Assembly: GCF_028289625.1 (NCBI RefSeq)
Contig: NZ_JANQOM010000011.1
Span: 1 to 64,000, forward strand
Length of the DNA stretch: 64,000 nt
Direction: 5' to 3'
DNA from: Winogradskyella sp.
Lineage (GTDB): Bacteria > Bacteroidota > Bacteroidia > Flavobacteriales > Flavobacteriaceae
Shown: one piece after another, positions 8,034-16,469 of the stretch
Position numbering within the stretch: the stretch's first letter is position 1
Layout of the letters: every line of letters starts with the position of its first letter
Notes under the pieces: generated by a model
Database searches by the model: none
Told to the model about the DNA's origin: nothing
The model's input: only the letters and a program-made list of their open reading frames with translations
Made by a program: the position numbers and the translations under genes

Positions 8034-8636
8034 ATGGCATTAGTAACTCCGTTATCTCCAGAACACGATTTAGAAACCAAAGCATTAGCCGAATTTTTCA
8101 ATGAAACCCTTGGCTTTTGCCCAAATTCGGTCTTAACTATGCAGCGTAGACCTGCTATTTCTAAAGCGTTTATTAATTTGAATAAAGCCGTTATGGCCAA
8201 TGAAGGGCGTGTGACCTCAGCATTAAAACGCATGATTGCTTGGGTAAGCAGTAACTCCACAGGATGCCGCTATTGCCAAGCCCACGCCATACGAGCTGCT
8301 GAACGCTATGGCGCTGAGCAGGAACAACTCGATAACATTTGGGATTACAAAACACATCCTGCATTTTCTGAAGCTGAACGTGCAGCTTTAGATTTTAGTC
8401 TGGCCGCCTCTTTGGTGCCAAATGCGGTTGATGCTGATATTAAACAGCGCCTGTACGAACATTGGGACGAAGGTGAAATCGTAGAGATGCTCGGTGTGAT
8501 TTCTTTATTTGGCTATTTGAACCGTTGGAACGACTCTATGGGCACTGATATCGAAACTGGGGCTGTTGAAAGCGCTGGTCAATATTTAGGGAAACACGGT
8601 TGGGAAAAAGGAAAACATGACGGGAGTAAATACTAG
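8034..8636 (+). CDS. Carboxymuconolactone decarboxylase / AhpD-like (peroxidase-related) protein
   Basis: 200 aa. The AhpD core is RVTSALKRMIAWVSSNSTGCRYCQAHAIRAAERYG (about residues 63-97): a CxxC pair (GCRYC) followed by QAH, the alkylhydroperoxidase AhpD/CMD signature. This type of protein is a thiol-dependent peroxide-detoxifying enzyme or a decarboxylase relative; the conserved CxxC-x3-H supports redox activity. It is transcribed divergently from the OsmC gene across a repeat-rich 137-bp gap, which suggests a shared stress response. The exact substrate is unknown. Confidence 0.82.
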   Translation: MALVTPLSPEHDLETKALAEFFNETLGFCPNSVLTMQRRPAISKAFINLNKAVMANEGRVTSALKRMIAWVSSNSTGCRYCQAHAIRAAERYGAEQEQLDNIWDYKTHPAFSEAERAALDFSLAASLVPNAVDADIKQRLYEHWDEGEIVEMLGVISLFGYLNRWNDSMGTDIETGAVESAGQYLGKHGWEKGKHDGSKY

Positions 8637-8710
8637 TACTTGAGGTCATAAAAGCTTTAATTTAGTGACGAATACTATTCTATAAAATGATTAATAGTAG
8701 CTATAATAAT

Positions 8711-9508
8711 ATGAAGTTTATAAGATTGATAGCCTTTTTAATAGTTTTAATTCTGGACACTGTAAATGAGACAAATGCTCAAACAGCTAATACTGAAGCT
8801 CCGATTAAAAAGTTAAACCTTTTTGTAGGTGGTGGAGTTGCTCTTACGCAACAATATGAAGGGTCAAATCGTTTTTTAACAATTCCTTCTTTAGTAGTTA
8901 ATGCTAGTTGGATATCTGGTCAGTACATAAGATTATCTCCAATAGGTCTTGATGCTAATATTCTTAGTAACAAAAATTGGGAGTTTGGTCCTAGGATACG
9001 GTTTATATTACCGCGCAACGACAATATTGTAGACCAAGCGCAAGTAAGCCAACTAGAGGATTTAAATTTCTCAACTCTATTGGGACTTTTTGGTCGCTAT
9101 AAATTTGCTAAGGGTTTTGATTTAAAAATTGAATATATTCATGATATTTTTGGTGTTAGTGACGGTGGATTTGCTAATTTAGAATTTGGTTACACCTTAC
9201 GTAAACGACGTTTGATTACACGTTTCGCACTTCTTAACTCTTATGCCACCGATAATTACATGACCACTTATTTTGGCGTTAATGCACAAAATTTAGGTAC
9301 AAGCACATTGCCCAATTACAATATTGAAGCTGGTATTAAGGATGTAGGATTTAGAATAACTCCCACATACATCATTAATCAAAAATGGATGCTAACAGGT
9401 GTTTTAGGGTTTAGGCGTCTTTTGGGTGATGTGGCGGATAGTCCACTCATTCAAGTGGGTAGTGAAAACCAGTTTATTGGAGGATTAGCGTTTTTGTATA
9501 GACTTTAA
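8711..9508 (+). CDS. MipA/OmpV family outer membrane protein
   Basis: 265 aa from ATG 8711. An in-frame ATG at 8687 would add eight polar residues before the signal peptide, so I prefer 8711. A signal peptide (KFIRLIAFLIVLILD... cut after NAQ) is followed by a beta-rich, barrel-like protein. QQYEGSNRFLTIPSL and GPRIRF match the MipA/OmpV pattern (Y.GS...PSL), and the chain ends in an aromatic-rich barrel strand (AFLYRL). MipA/OmpV proteins are outer-membrane barrels with structural or adhesion roles. A terminator follows at 9557. Confidence 0.78.
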   Translation: MKFIRLIAFLIVLILDTVNETNAQTANTEAPIKKLNLFVGGGVALTQQYEGSNRFLTIPSLVVNASWISGQYIRLSPIGLDANILSNKNWEFGPRIRFILPRNDNIVDQAQVSQLEDLNFSTLLGLFGRYKFAKGFDLKIEYIHDIFGVSDGGFANLEFGYTLRKRRLITRFALLNSYATDNYMTTYFGVNAQNLGTSTLPNYNIEAGIKDVGFRITPTYIINQKWMLTGVLGFRRLLGDVADSPLIQVGSENQFIGGLAFLYRL

Positions 9509-9556
9509 TCTTTGATGATGTGTTCATTAGGAATTAAACGAGTTTAAAGGAAAGCG

Positions 9557-9585
9557 CCTCGCCAGAAATGGTGAGGTTTTTATTT
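9557..9585 (+). terminator. Rho-independent terminator after the OmpV-like gene
   Basis: CCTCGCC pairs with GGTGAGG (7 bp, one G-U pair) around the loop AGAAAT, followed by TTTTTATTT. It lies 48 bp after the OmpV-like stop codon and abuts the 3' end of the convergent OLD gene. Confidence 0.7.
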
Positions 9586-11457
9586 CTTAATAAACTTGAA
9601 TAAGTTTTCAATTATAATTTTTAAAGTGTCGTTATCTTTTATGAAATCTTCATATTTATAATGTGAATTAATTACAAAATTGGCCAATTTTATTTTGTAA
9701 TCATTTTTTAATGTTCCTGAATCAGCTTTAAAAGCTCTGTGATTCTTCTTGGGAATATTATTATTTAAAAGCAAAACTTCATAAAATTTCCCTAACCCAA
9801 CTTTATCATAATTACTTTTATCAAATTCAATTTCTTCTAATATTTTTTTATTCTTTATATCCTTTACTAAATGAATTAAGAAACCCTTAATTATGTCTTT
9901 AGGCAATAAGTTTTCTATTTCCTTTAGTTCAGTATTTTGATAATAAAAGTTCTGGTTCTTTTTTGCATTCTCTTCTAATAATTTTCTTCTCTTTCCTTTT
10001 GCTGAACGCATGTCCACATTATCATTATCTGCTAAAAGATAAATTTTGTTAGATAGAGCAAATGAATTAATTTTATCTCTTACAGTTTCTTCATCAAACT
10101 CAATGTCATTACCAAATAAATAGTGTTCAATTAAATTACCCCCGTACTCAAAAAAAGAATAATCAATATCTTCTTTAAGCCATTGATTCTTTTTTTCAAA
10201 TATTAAACTCAATAATTTAGAGATATACTTCCTGTCTGTTGGTCCCTCTACCCATATAGACGTATTGGAAAGAAATACTGACGAAGTATTTACACCTAAA
10301 ATATCTAAAACATCCTTACTCGGTTTAATATCAGTTTTTATTTTGAATTTTTCTTCTTCATTTTTCTCAAATTGGAAAATTGAAACTTGTTGGCTCAACA
10401 ATGTAGTATCAAGAAAATGATTAGAATGAGTTGTGAAAAAATATCTTAGGTTTTTTCTTTTTAGATAGTCGTCATACAAAAGTGTTTGAATAAATATTCT
10501 TTGTAAACCAGGATGTAAATTTATTTCTGGTTCTTCAATAAAAAACCATTCGTTTTCACCAGCTGTAAAAATGGGAAATAATAAAACAATTATAGATTGA
10601 ATTCCATCACCTAAGTTATGAATGGGATACTCTACCTCATCTATTGAAAACAACAACTCACCTTCCTTTGTGTTTGATGTTATTTCTACTTCTTTATTTT
10701 CAAAAAAATGTCGAGATAAGAACATTTCAAATTCTTTGATTTTCTTTCGTTCTTGGGTGGGTGAGGTTTTTAGATCCAAAACCTTATTAAATAATTCTAA
10801 ACCTGTAAAAACATTCTTATTAATGTCATAGTTTATTTTAATTGTTTCTTTAAAATTACCTGTTTGAAGGTATTTATTAACATGAACACTTCTTAATATA
10901 GGTATATATCTTTTTGAGCTAGGTCTATTAATTTTGATAAACCTTAAATCTTCAATTATACACCTAAAACGAAAGCAAAAATCTAATTCATCTAATTGTT
11001 GAGCATTTATTCTATTTAAAAACTTCAATTTATCTAACCTTATAAATTCTTTATCAAAAAAATCAATGCATGTTTGATATTTAGAGAAATTTGCTAATAA
11101 TTCTTGAATGTTTATGTTGTTAAAAGGTATTAGTTGTAAATGTGAATTAACTCTAGCCCTAAAATTTATCGATAGCTTACCTAAAGTATTTCTACTATAT
11201 CTGTTATATTCTATGATTTTTTTCGATATACATGTTTCATTATTAGAAATAAAATCTGGTTTATTAGGAATTTTAAGTAAGCCTCTCAAAAATCTACTTT
11301 TGCCTGAATTATTAGCACCTACAAATAGATTTATTTGATTAAATTTCAAGTAGGAGTTTTCATTTTGACAACAACTCCAGTCATAAATTATTTTTGTTTT
11401 ATTCTCAAATATTTCTTTTGGTAAATCAGTTTTTATTTCATCAAAATGTAAATACAT
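9580..11457 (-). CDS. OLD-family ATPase with C-terminal TOPRIM nuclease domain
   Basis: 625 aa. The P-loop is GANNSGKS (residues 47-54), an NLGDGIQS signature follows, then Walker B FFIEEPEINLHPG (about 300-313) and the switch TTHSNHFLD. The C-terminal part starts WVEGPTDRKYI (about 402-411), the TOPRIM glutamate, and has LLADNDNVD (about 474-482), the TOPRIM D-x-D. This is the overcoming-lysogenisation-defect architecture, where an SMC/ABC-type ATPase controls a metal-dependent nuclease. No UvrD-like helicase is adjacent, so it is not a Gabija pair; it is a solitary class 1-type OLD. The gene is markedly A+T-rich compared with its neighbours, consistent with transfer. Confidence 0.85.
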   Translation of the reverse strand: MYLHFDEIKTDLPKEIFENKTKIIYDWSCCQNENSYLKFNQINLFVGANNSGKSRFLRGLLKIPNKPDFISNNETCISKKIIEYNRYSRNTLGKLSINFRARVNSHLQLIPFNNINIQELLANFSKYQTCIDFFDKEFIRLDKLKFLNRINAQQLDELDFCFRFRCIIEDLRFIKINRPSSKRYIPILRSVHVNKYLQTGNFKETIKINYDINKNVFTGLELFNKVLDLKTSPTQERKKIKEFEMFLSRHFFENKEVEITSNTKEGELLFSIDEVEYPIHNLGDGIQSIIVLLFPIFTAGENEWFFIEEPEINLHPGLQRIFIQTLLYDDYLKRKNLRYFFTTHSNHFLDTTLLSQQVSIFQFEKNEEEKFKIKTDIKPSKDVLDILGVNTSSVFLSNTSIWVEGPTDRKYISKLLSLIFEKKNQWLKEDIDYSFFEYGGNLIEHYLFGNDIEFDEETVRDKINSFALSNKIYLLADNDNVDMRSAKGKRRKLLEENAKKNQNFYYQNTELKEIENLLPKDIIKGFLIHLVKDIKNKKILEEIEFDKSNYDKVGLGKFYEVLLLNNNIPKKNHRAFKADSGTLKNDYKIKLANFVINSHYKYEDFIKDNDTLKIIIENLFKFIKK

Positions 11458-11466
11458 CTTTTTTGA

Positions 11467-12033
11467 CTAAGATAATAATCTTTTAATTGTTTCTTTTATC
11501 TCAGGCACCACCAATGCTTCAAACCACGAATTTTTAGCACGCCAAAAACGATTGGTCGGTGATGGATGTGGAATGGGAAAGTATTTGGGCAAATAGCTTT
11601 TGTAGTCACTAACGCGTTCGGTCAACGTCTTTTTATCCTTTAAATAATAATTCTGTGCATAAGCACCTATTAAAATGACCAACTCCAAATGTGGCATCTT
11701 ATCAAATAAGGATTTATGCCATTTTGGAGCACATTCAGGTCGTGGTGGTAAATCTCCTGTTTTCGCTTTGCCAGGATAGCAAAAGCCCATTGGGATAATG
11801 GCAAAATTCTCGGTATTGTAAAATTGCTCGTCCGTAACATTCAACCATTGTCTTAGTTTCTTACCACTTTGATCATCCCAAGGAATGCCCGATTGATGGA
11901 CTTTGGTACCTGGCGCTTGCCCAACAATCACAATTTTTGAGTTTGGGTGTGCCGTAACTACAGGTCGTGGACCTAAAGGCAAATGCTCCTTGCAAATCGT
12001 GCATTGACTTATTTCGTTTAGAAGATGCTTCAT
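11467..12033 (-). CDS. Uracil-DNA glycosylase superfamily protein
   Basis: 188 aa. The N-terminus has a CxxC-like pair (CTICKEHLPLGPRP). Motif A IVGQAPGTKVHQSGIPWDD (about 35-53) and a C-terminal HPSPTNRFW (motif B, about 155-163) are the UDG-superfamily uracil/DNA-binding motifs. Members excise uracil or damaged bases; this cluster, common in Bacteroidota and Proteobacteria, is biochemically poorly described. It lies 9 bp upstream of the OLD gene on the same strand, so co-transcription is possible but the pair looks incidental. Confidence 0.75.
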   Translation of the reverse strand: MKHLLNEISQCTICKEHLPLGPRPVVTAHPNSKIVIVGQAPGTKVHQSGIPWDDQSGKKLRQWLNVTDEQFYNTENFAIIPMGFCYPGKAKTGDLPPRPECAPKWHKSLFDKMPHLELVILIGAYAQNYYLKDKKTLTERVSDYKSYLPKYFPIPHPSPTNRFWRAKNSWFEALVVPEIKETIKRLLS

Positions 12034-12051
12034 TTTAAAACTATATCCGCG

Positions 12052-12105
12052 TAGTGAGATTTCTCACTTCGACTGTGCTCAGTGCAGGCTAGATCGAAAT
12101 GACAA
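12052..12105. repeat. REP-like palindromic intergenic element
   Basis: This 54-bp stretch contains the palindrome AGTGAGA-TT-TCTCACT (12053-12068) followed by TTCGACTGTGCTCAGTGCAG and ATCGAAATGACA. It matches the general form of flavobacterial REP-like elements I know, in which CTTCGACT(G/A)...GCTCAGT and GATCGAAATGACA recur. It fills nearly the whole gap between the UDG-like gene and rsmI. There is no RAYT transposase in the window. Confidence 0.65.
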
Positions 12106-12780
12106 TCATTTATTCTTTCCTCCAACCACAATGACGATTTCTCCCTTTGGTGGTTTATTGGTATAATGGTCTAATACTTCTTTTGCAGTACCTCTAATCG
12201 TTTCTTCGTAGAGTTTGGTCAACTCTCTAGAAACAGAGACTTTTCTGTCCTCCCCAAAGTACTCGCAAAAATGACCTAAGGTCTTAACCAACTTATGTGG
12301 ACTTTCGTAAAAAATTAGGGTTCGGGATTCTTCTGCTAATAATTGTAGTCGGGTTTGGCGTCCTTTCTTTACAGGCAAAAAGCCTTCAAACACAAACTTA
12401 TCATTGGGTAAGCCACTATTCACCAAAGCTGGTACAAAAGCCGTAGCTCCTGGCAAGCACTCAATATCAATATGATGTTCTACACAAGCCCTAACCAATA
12501 AAAATCCTGGATCAGAAATTGATGGCGTTCCAGCATCGCTAATTACTGCAATCGATAATCCTGATTTTAATTTTTCTATTAAGCCATCAACAGTCTTATG
12601 CTCGTTGTGCATATGGTGACTTTGCATTGGTGTGGCAATTTCAAAATGCTTTAGAAGCTTACCCGAAGTTCTAGTATCCTCAGCTAAAATTAAATCGACA
12701 TCGTTTAAGACCTCAATAGCTCTAAAAGTCATGTCTTTTAAATTGCCGATTGGTGTGGGTACGAGATATAGTCTGCTCAT
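12106..12780 (-). CDS. rsmI: 16S rRNA (cytidine1402-2'-O)-methyltransferase RsmI
   Basis: 224 aa. I start at ATG 12778-12780, which begins MSRLYLVPTPIGNLKDMT, the canonical RsmI N-terminus; a longer open frame to 12936 encodes only a DoxX shadow. Family motifs are LAEDTRTSGKLLKHF, ISDAGTPSISDPG (SAM-binding loop), YESPHKL and VSRELTKLYEE. The enzyme 2'-O-methylates C1402 in the 16S decoding centre. It overlaps the upstream DoxX-like gene by one base (TAATG), implying translational coupling. Confidence 0.95.
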   Translation of the reverse strand: MSRLYLVPTPIGNLKDMTFRAIEVLNDVDLILAEDTRTSGKLLKHFEIATPMQSHHMHNEHKTVDGLIEKLKSGLSIAVISDAGTPSISDPGFLLVRACVEHHIDIECLPGATAFVPALVNSGLPNDKFVFEGFLPVKKGRQTRLQLLAEESRTLIFYESPHKLVKTLGHFCEYFGEDRKVSVSRELTKLYEETIRGTAKEVLDHYTNKPPKGEIVIVVGGKNK

Positions 12781-13136
12781 TAGTCTCTGATATATTTTCC
12801 TAAGAAATAGGACGGGAAAATGGCAATGAGCCCATAAAATGAGAAACCAAAAATACCATGACCTGCATAATGATGTGCTGCTGTAGCTAATACCAAATCG
12901 AAGAAAAAACCAGCGTAAGCCCATTCGGTTAGCCATTTATTTGGTCGCCATAGAATAATGACCACGCCAATGACCTTTACAACTGCTAACGGAATAACGA
13001 TATATGTCGGGTAATTAAAGCTTTCAAAAAAACCTTTAATCATTTCCGTCTTAGCAAAGTACATGTAAGCTGAATAAGTGAAAATTCCACATAAAACAGC
13101 AGAACTTACCCAGTATATAATTTGTTTAATGCGCAT
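12780..13136 (-). CDS. DoxX-like membrane protein
   Basis: 118 aa with four predicted transmembrane helices: near 8-27, 45-62, 72-88 and 95-112. RPNKWLTEWAYAGFFFDLVLATAAHHY matches the DoxX-like family, in which the fourfold-helix proteins are thought to be associated with redox or membrane stress. No catalytic residue can be named. Both ends overlap neighbours by a single base (TAATG at 13136 and at 12780), so the three genes form one coupled operon. Confidence 0.75.
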   Translation of the reverse strand: MRIKQIIYWVSSAVLCGIFTYSAYMYFAKTEMIKGFFESFNYPTYIVIPLAVVKVIGVVIILWRPNKWLTEWAYAGFFFDLVLATAAHHYAGHGIFGFSFYGLIAIFPSYFLGKYIRD

Positions 13137-13882
13137 TAATGGAACTTACCCTCAACGATTTCAATAAAGCGCTCTTCATAGTCTTCTTTGCCATCCCAAT
13201 TATTATAATCTGGTTTTACTAATTGGTAAATAAAACTTCGAGCTTCTTCAAAAGAGGTCGTTGTATTGATTTGAGATATAACGCGGTCATAATCCTCGCC
13301 TTTACCCTCAAACAAATGCTTTATAAACGCCAATTTATCATTTAACCCTATTTTAAGGCTATCTCCTTTTAGTTTATCGTTTAACGATTTTTTTGCTTGT
13401 TCTGCTTCTCGCTTTTTTGCCTCTTCTATCGGTTCAAATTCAGGTATTTCCGCAAAATCAGGAGATATGTTCTCAAACTCAACAGTAGTCGGTTTTTCTT
13501 GGCTTACCGTCTCTTCAATCAACACATCAACCTGCTGGGTTTCTTCGGGCATTTGCGCCACCATGTCCTTGATTTTCTCCATGACGGGTTCCATGATACC
13601 ATCATCCTCAACCTCATCTAAGTTGACATACGTTTTATTACCTATCTCAATATTATCGCTCACTTTATTATTGAAGGCCGTGTCTAACATATCAAAAAAC
13701 GAAGAGTCGTTGCCTATGGTCGGCATGTCGTCTTCAAAATTTTCTTGAGCAAATTTTAAGACGGTAAGCTTTTCGTAAAGTTTGGCAACCTCTTCGTGCA
13801 TTCTATTCACATCTTCTCTTCCTTTTAGTTTTAGAATCCTGTGCGCAATGCTTATTAATTCTGATTCTAATATCTTTTTCAT
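13136..13882 (-). CDS. Conserved hypothetical protein (Bacteroidota), acidic linker between two helical ends
   Basis: 248 aa, no signal peptide or membrane segment. The N-terminal 55 residues are helical (ELISIAHRILKLKGREDVNRMH...), the middle (about 60-160) is strongly acidic and low in complexity (Glu, Asp, Pro, Thr), and a compact C-terminus (about 165-248) contains DKLAFIKHLFEG and a WDGKEDYEERFIEIVEG end. From memory it resembles conserved genes found beside tdk in flavobacteria, but I know no function. It starts the operon with DoxX-like and rsmI and is divergent from tdk. Confidence 0.7.
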   Translation of the reverse strand: MKKILESELISIAHRILKLKGREDVNRMHEEVAKLYEKLTVLKFAQENFEDDMPTIGNDSSFFDMLDTAFNNKVSDNIEIGNKTYVNLDEVEDDGIMEPVMEKIKDMVAQMPEETQQVDVLIEETVSQEKPTTVEFENISPDFAEIPEFEPIEEAKKREAEQAKKSLNDKLKGDSLKIGLNDKLAFIKHLFEGKGEDYDRVISQINTTTSFEEARSFIYQLVKPDYNNWDGKEDYEERFIEIVEGKFH

Positions 13883-13910
13883 CGGATTACATTTATTTTT
13901 TAGTAAAGCC

Positions 13911-13975
13911 AGATGTTACATCTTTAAACTATGATTTCAATACTCGTTGAAAATAAATAGTAGATGTTTCATCTT
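13911..13975. promoter_or_regulatory. Paired palindromes AGATGTTACATCTT / AGATGTTTCATCTT upstream of tdk
   Basis: Two 14-mers differing by one base lie at 13911-13924 and 13962-13975, 51 bp centre to centre. Both have the dyad GATG-N3-CATC. The second overlaps the expected -33 position of a plus-strand -7 box TATTTTTG (13995-14002) before tdk, so a bound protein could block that promoter. The regulator is unknown. Confidence 0.45.
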
Positions 13976-13994
13976 AATTGCTTTTGATTTTTAA

Positions 13995-14002
13995 TATTTT
14001 TG
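13995..14002 (+). promoter_or_regulatory. Candidate -7 box TATTTTTG upstream of tdk
   Basis: TATTTTTG matches TAnnTTTG and lies 53 bp before the tdk start. No clear -33 TTG exists at 19-23 bp; that place is taken by the second GATGTTTCATC palindrome. Confidence 0.35.
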
Positions 14003-14055
14003 ATTGACCTTTATACAAACGAATTATTACTACGTTTTAGTGCTAAAATTACGAA

Positions 14056-14712
14056 ATGTTTCTTGAAAATACGGTAAATCATAAAGAACAATTTGGGTGG
14101 ATTGAAGTGATTTGTGGGTCGATGTTCTCTGGTAAAACCGAAGAACTCATTCGAAGATTAAAACGTGCACAATTTGCTAGGCAAAAAGTTGAAATTTTTA
14201 AACCTGCTGTCGATATTCGCTATGATGATGATATGGTAGTCTCTCACGATGCCAATGAAATTCGCTCTACTCCAGTACCAGCAGCAGCAAATATTCCTAT
14301 CTTGGCAGACGGTTGCGATGTTGTTGGTATTGATGAAGCCCAGTTTTTTGACGATGAAATTGTGAGGGTCTGTAATGACCTTGCCAATAAAGGTGTTCGA
14401 GTTATTGTCGCTGGGTTGGATATGGATTTTAAAGGTAATCCTTTTGGCCCTATGCCTTACCTTATGGCCACGGCTGAGTATGTGACCAAAGTACATGCCA
14501 TTTGTACCAAAACAGGTAACTTGGCGCAATACAGTTACCGAAAAGCTAAAAGTGATGATTTGGTCTTGCTTGGCGAAGTCGATGAATACGAGCCCTTAAG
14601 CAGAGCTGCATTTTATAAAAGTATGTTGCGCGATAAAGTAAGGCAAATGAAAGTGAAAGACGCCGAAGAGATTAAAGCAAAAGAAAAAAAATCGGATGCC
14701 AAAAGCCAATGA
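14056..14712 (+). CDS. tdk: Thymidine kinase (type II)
   Basis: 218 aa. The P-loop is [14 protein letters not shown] (about residues 22-35), Walker B is [11 protein letters not shown] (about 94-104) and the lasso domain has [11 protein letters not shown]. The enzyme phosphorylates thymidine with ATP in the pyrimidine salvage pathway. Most type II kinases bind structural zinc with two CxxC pairs; here the equivalent site reads CTKTG and the second pair is RAAFY, so three of the four cysteines are absent, a variant I associate with Bacteroidota. It overlaps alr by 17 bp. Confidence 0.93.
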   Translation: MFLENTVNHKEQFGWIEVICGSMFSGKTEELIRRLKRAQFARQKVEIFKPAVDIRYDDDMVVSHDANEIRSTPVPAAANIPILADGCDVVGIDEAQFFDDEIVRVCNDLANKGVRVIVAGLDMDFKGNPFGPMPYLMATAEYVTKVHAICTKTGNLAQYSYRKAKSDDLVLLGEVDEYEPLSRAAFYKSMLRDKVRQMKVKDAEEIKAKEKKSDAKSQ

Positions 14713-15802
14713 AACTGTTCTAGAGATTGATTTAGGTGCCTTAACCCAAAACTTCAATTATTTAAAATCAAAATTACAGCCCAATACGAAGTTTTTAGCT
14801 GTCGTAAAGGCCTTTGCATATGGCAGTGATTCCGTTGAGATTGCAAAACACCTTGAAAAACTCGAGGTTGACTATTTGGCTGTAGCCTACACCAAAGAAG
14901 GTGTGGTGTTAAGAGATGCTGGTATTACCACTCCTATTCTTGTTTTACATCCTCAGCCTGTAAACTTTAAAACCATTATTGAATACTGCCTAGAACCAAG
15001 CATCTATAACGTCAAGGTTTTAAAAGCGTTTATTAAAGTAGCAGAAGAGCAAAAACAAAACAATTATCCTGTACATATTAAATTCAATACAGGGTTAAAT
15101 CGATTAGGGTTTTGGGAGAGTGATGTAGATTATATTGCATCAAAACTAAAAGCAACAAGGTCGATTATGGCTAAGTCTATCTTTTCGCATTTGGCCGCAA
15201 GCGAAGATCTAAATGAAATTGAATTTACAAATCGCCAGATTGAAAGTTTTAAAACAACCGCTAAATCATTCGAAGACCAATTAGGCTATCGCCCATGGCT
15301 ACATATGTGCAATACTTCAGGAGTGATCAATTATCCTGAAGCACATTTAGATATGGTACGTTGTGGAATTGGGCTTTATGGTTTCGGAAATTCCGCAGAA
15401 GAAGATAAAATGCTTAAACCTGTAGCAAGTCTTAAATCGGTTATTTCTCAAATACACATGATTGAGAAAGGAGAAACCGTAGGTTACAATAGAGCTTATA
15501 CTGCTAAAGGATTTGAAAAAACAGCGACTATACCTATTGGTCATGCCGATGGCATAGGAAGACAATATGGTAACAAAAAAGGCTTTGTATTTATAAATGG
15601 TAAAAAAGCGCCGATTATTGGAAATGTGTGTATGGATATGATTATGGTAAATATTACTCATATTGATTGCAACGAAGGAGATGAGGTCATTATTTTTGAT
15701 GCTAATAACAAGGCTTCAGATTTAGCGGAATCTGCAAATACTATTTCCTACGAAATCCTTACAGCCATCTCACAGCGTGTCAAACGCTATTTTTATAATT
15801 AA
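14696..15802 (+). CDS. alr: Alanine racemase
   Basis: 368 aa, usual length for a stand-alone enzyme. PLP lysine is Lys38 in [11 protein letters not shown], the conserved N-terminal motif; the catalytic tyrosine is in [11 protein letters not shown] (about residue 263); and [11 protein letters not shown] is the C-terminal-domain signature. It interconverts L- and D-alanine for peptidoglycan. The start ATG lies inside the end of tdk (17-bp overlap), so the two are translated as a unit. No D-Ala ligase or MurF domain is fused. Confidence 0.93.
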   Translation: MPKANETVLEIDLGALTQNFNYLKSKLQPNTKFLAVVKAFAYGSDSVEIAKHLEKLEVDYLAVAYTKEGVVLRDAGITTPILVLHPQPVNFKTIIEYCLEPSIYNVKVLKAFIKVAEEQKQNNYPVHIKFNTGLNRLGFWESDVDYIASKLKATRSIMAKSIFSHLAASEDLNEIEFTNRQIESFKTTAKSFEDQLGYRPWLHMCNTSGVINYPEAHLDMVRCGIGLYGFGNSAEEDKMLKPVASLKSVISQIHMIEKGETVGYNRAYTAKGFEKTATIPIGHADGIGRQYGNKKGFVFINGKKAPIIGNVCMDMIMVNITHIDCNEGDEVIIFDANNKASDLAESANTISYEILTAISQRVKRYFYN

Positions 15803-15874
15803 ATTTTATCAAAACTTTAGCATATTAGAATTTTGACTATTTTAGTGACCTATTAATCAATACACTAACTAATT

Positions 15875-16276
15875 ATGCTAAAAGAATTTAAGGAATTTGC
15901 AATGAAGGGCAACCTTGTCGACATTGCAGTAGGTTTTGTTATGGGTGCTGCTTTTAAGGAAGTGGTAACTGCATTCACAGGAGGCATTGTCTCTCCATTA
16001 ATTGGATTGCTATTCGACTCAGACTTTAAGGCCTTAAAATATAAATTAAAGGATGGTGAATTAAATGATGCCGGAGAAATGGTAGGAGAAGTATTTTTAG
16101 AATACGGAACATTTATTACCAATGTTATTGATTTTATCATTGTAGCATTTGTTATGTTCCTCGTGGTTAAAGGTGTTAACAAAATGAAGAAGAAAGAAGA
16201 GCCAGCGCCTGAGGAACCAGCAGGACCATCTGAAATTGATTTATTAACGGAAATCAGAGATTCGCTTAAGAAGTAA
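15875..16276 (+). CDS. mscL: Large-conductance mechanosensitive channel MscL
   Basis: 133 aa. The N-terminus LKEFKEFAMKGNLVDIAVGFVMGAAF is the amphipathic helix plus gating TM1 of MscL; TM2 (FITNVIDFIIVAFVMFLVVKGVN) and a charged C-terminal helical bundle (PSEIDLLTEIRDSLKK) follow. It opens in response to membrane tension during hypo-osmotic shock. The gene is 72 bp after alr and is followed by a strong terminator. Confidence 0.96.
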   Translation: MLKEFKEFAMKGNLVDIAVGFVMGAAFKEVVTAFTGGIVSPLIGLLFDSDFKALKYKLKDGELNDAGEMVGEVFLEYGTFITNVIDFIIVAFVMFLVVKGVNKMKKKEEPAPEEPAGPSEIDLLTEIRDSLKK

Positions 16277-16316
16277 GAAAATATAGCGGCACCGCTACAT
16301 TATATAATTATTAACC

Positions 16317-16345
16317 AAACCCAGGCGTAAAGTCTGGGTTTTTCT
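16317..16345 (+). terminator. Rho-independent terminator after mscL
   Basis: AAACCCAG (16317-16324) pairs with CTGGGTTT (16334-16341) over a 9-nt loop and is followed by a T-rich tail. A small extra hairpin TAGCGGCACCGCTA lies just upstream (16284-16297). Confidence 0.75.
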
Positions 16346-16436
16346 TTAATCAAGAAATAAAAAGTTAAATAGTTAACATTTTGTTTTTTGTTGTTAAAAG
16401 CCTTCATTTTATTTAAAAGAAGGTCGTGTTTTTGTG

Positions 16437-16444
16437 TAATTTTG
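16437..16444 (+). promoter_or_regulatory. Candidate -7 box TAATTTTG before asd
   Basis: TAATTTTG fits TAnnTTTG and lies 25 bp before the asd start codon, downstream of the mscL terminator. The -33 position is not well conserved. Confidence 0.45.
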
Positions 16445-16469
16445 TATGATAATTATTTAAAAACTAAAA

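Noticed and set aside
9580..12033. OLD ATPase plus UDG-like gene as a two-gene defence system
   Set aside because: The gap and order permit co-transcription, but UDG-like genes of this kind occur alone in many genomes; nothing in the sequence links the two functions.
12781..12936. N-terminal extension of rsmI
   Set aside because: It is the antisense-free overlap with the DoxX-like gene in another frame; the canonical RsmI start MSRLYLVPTPIGN begins at 12780.
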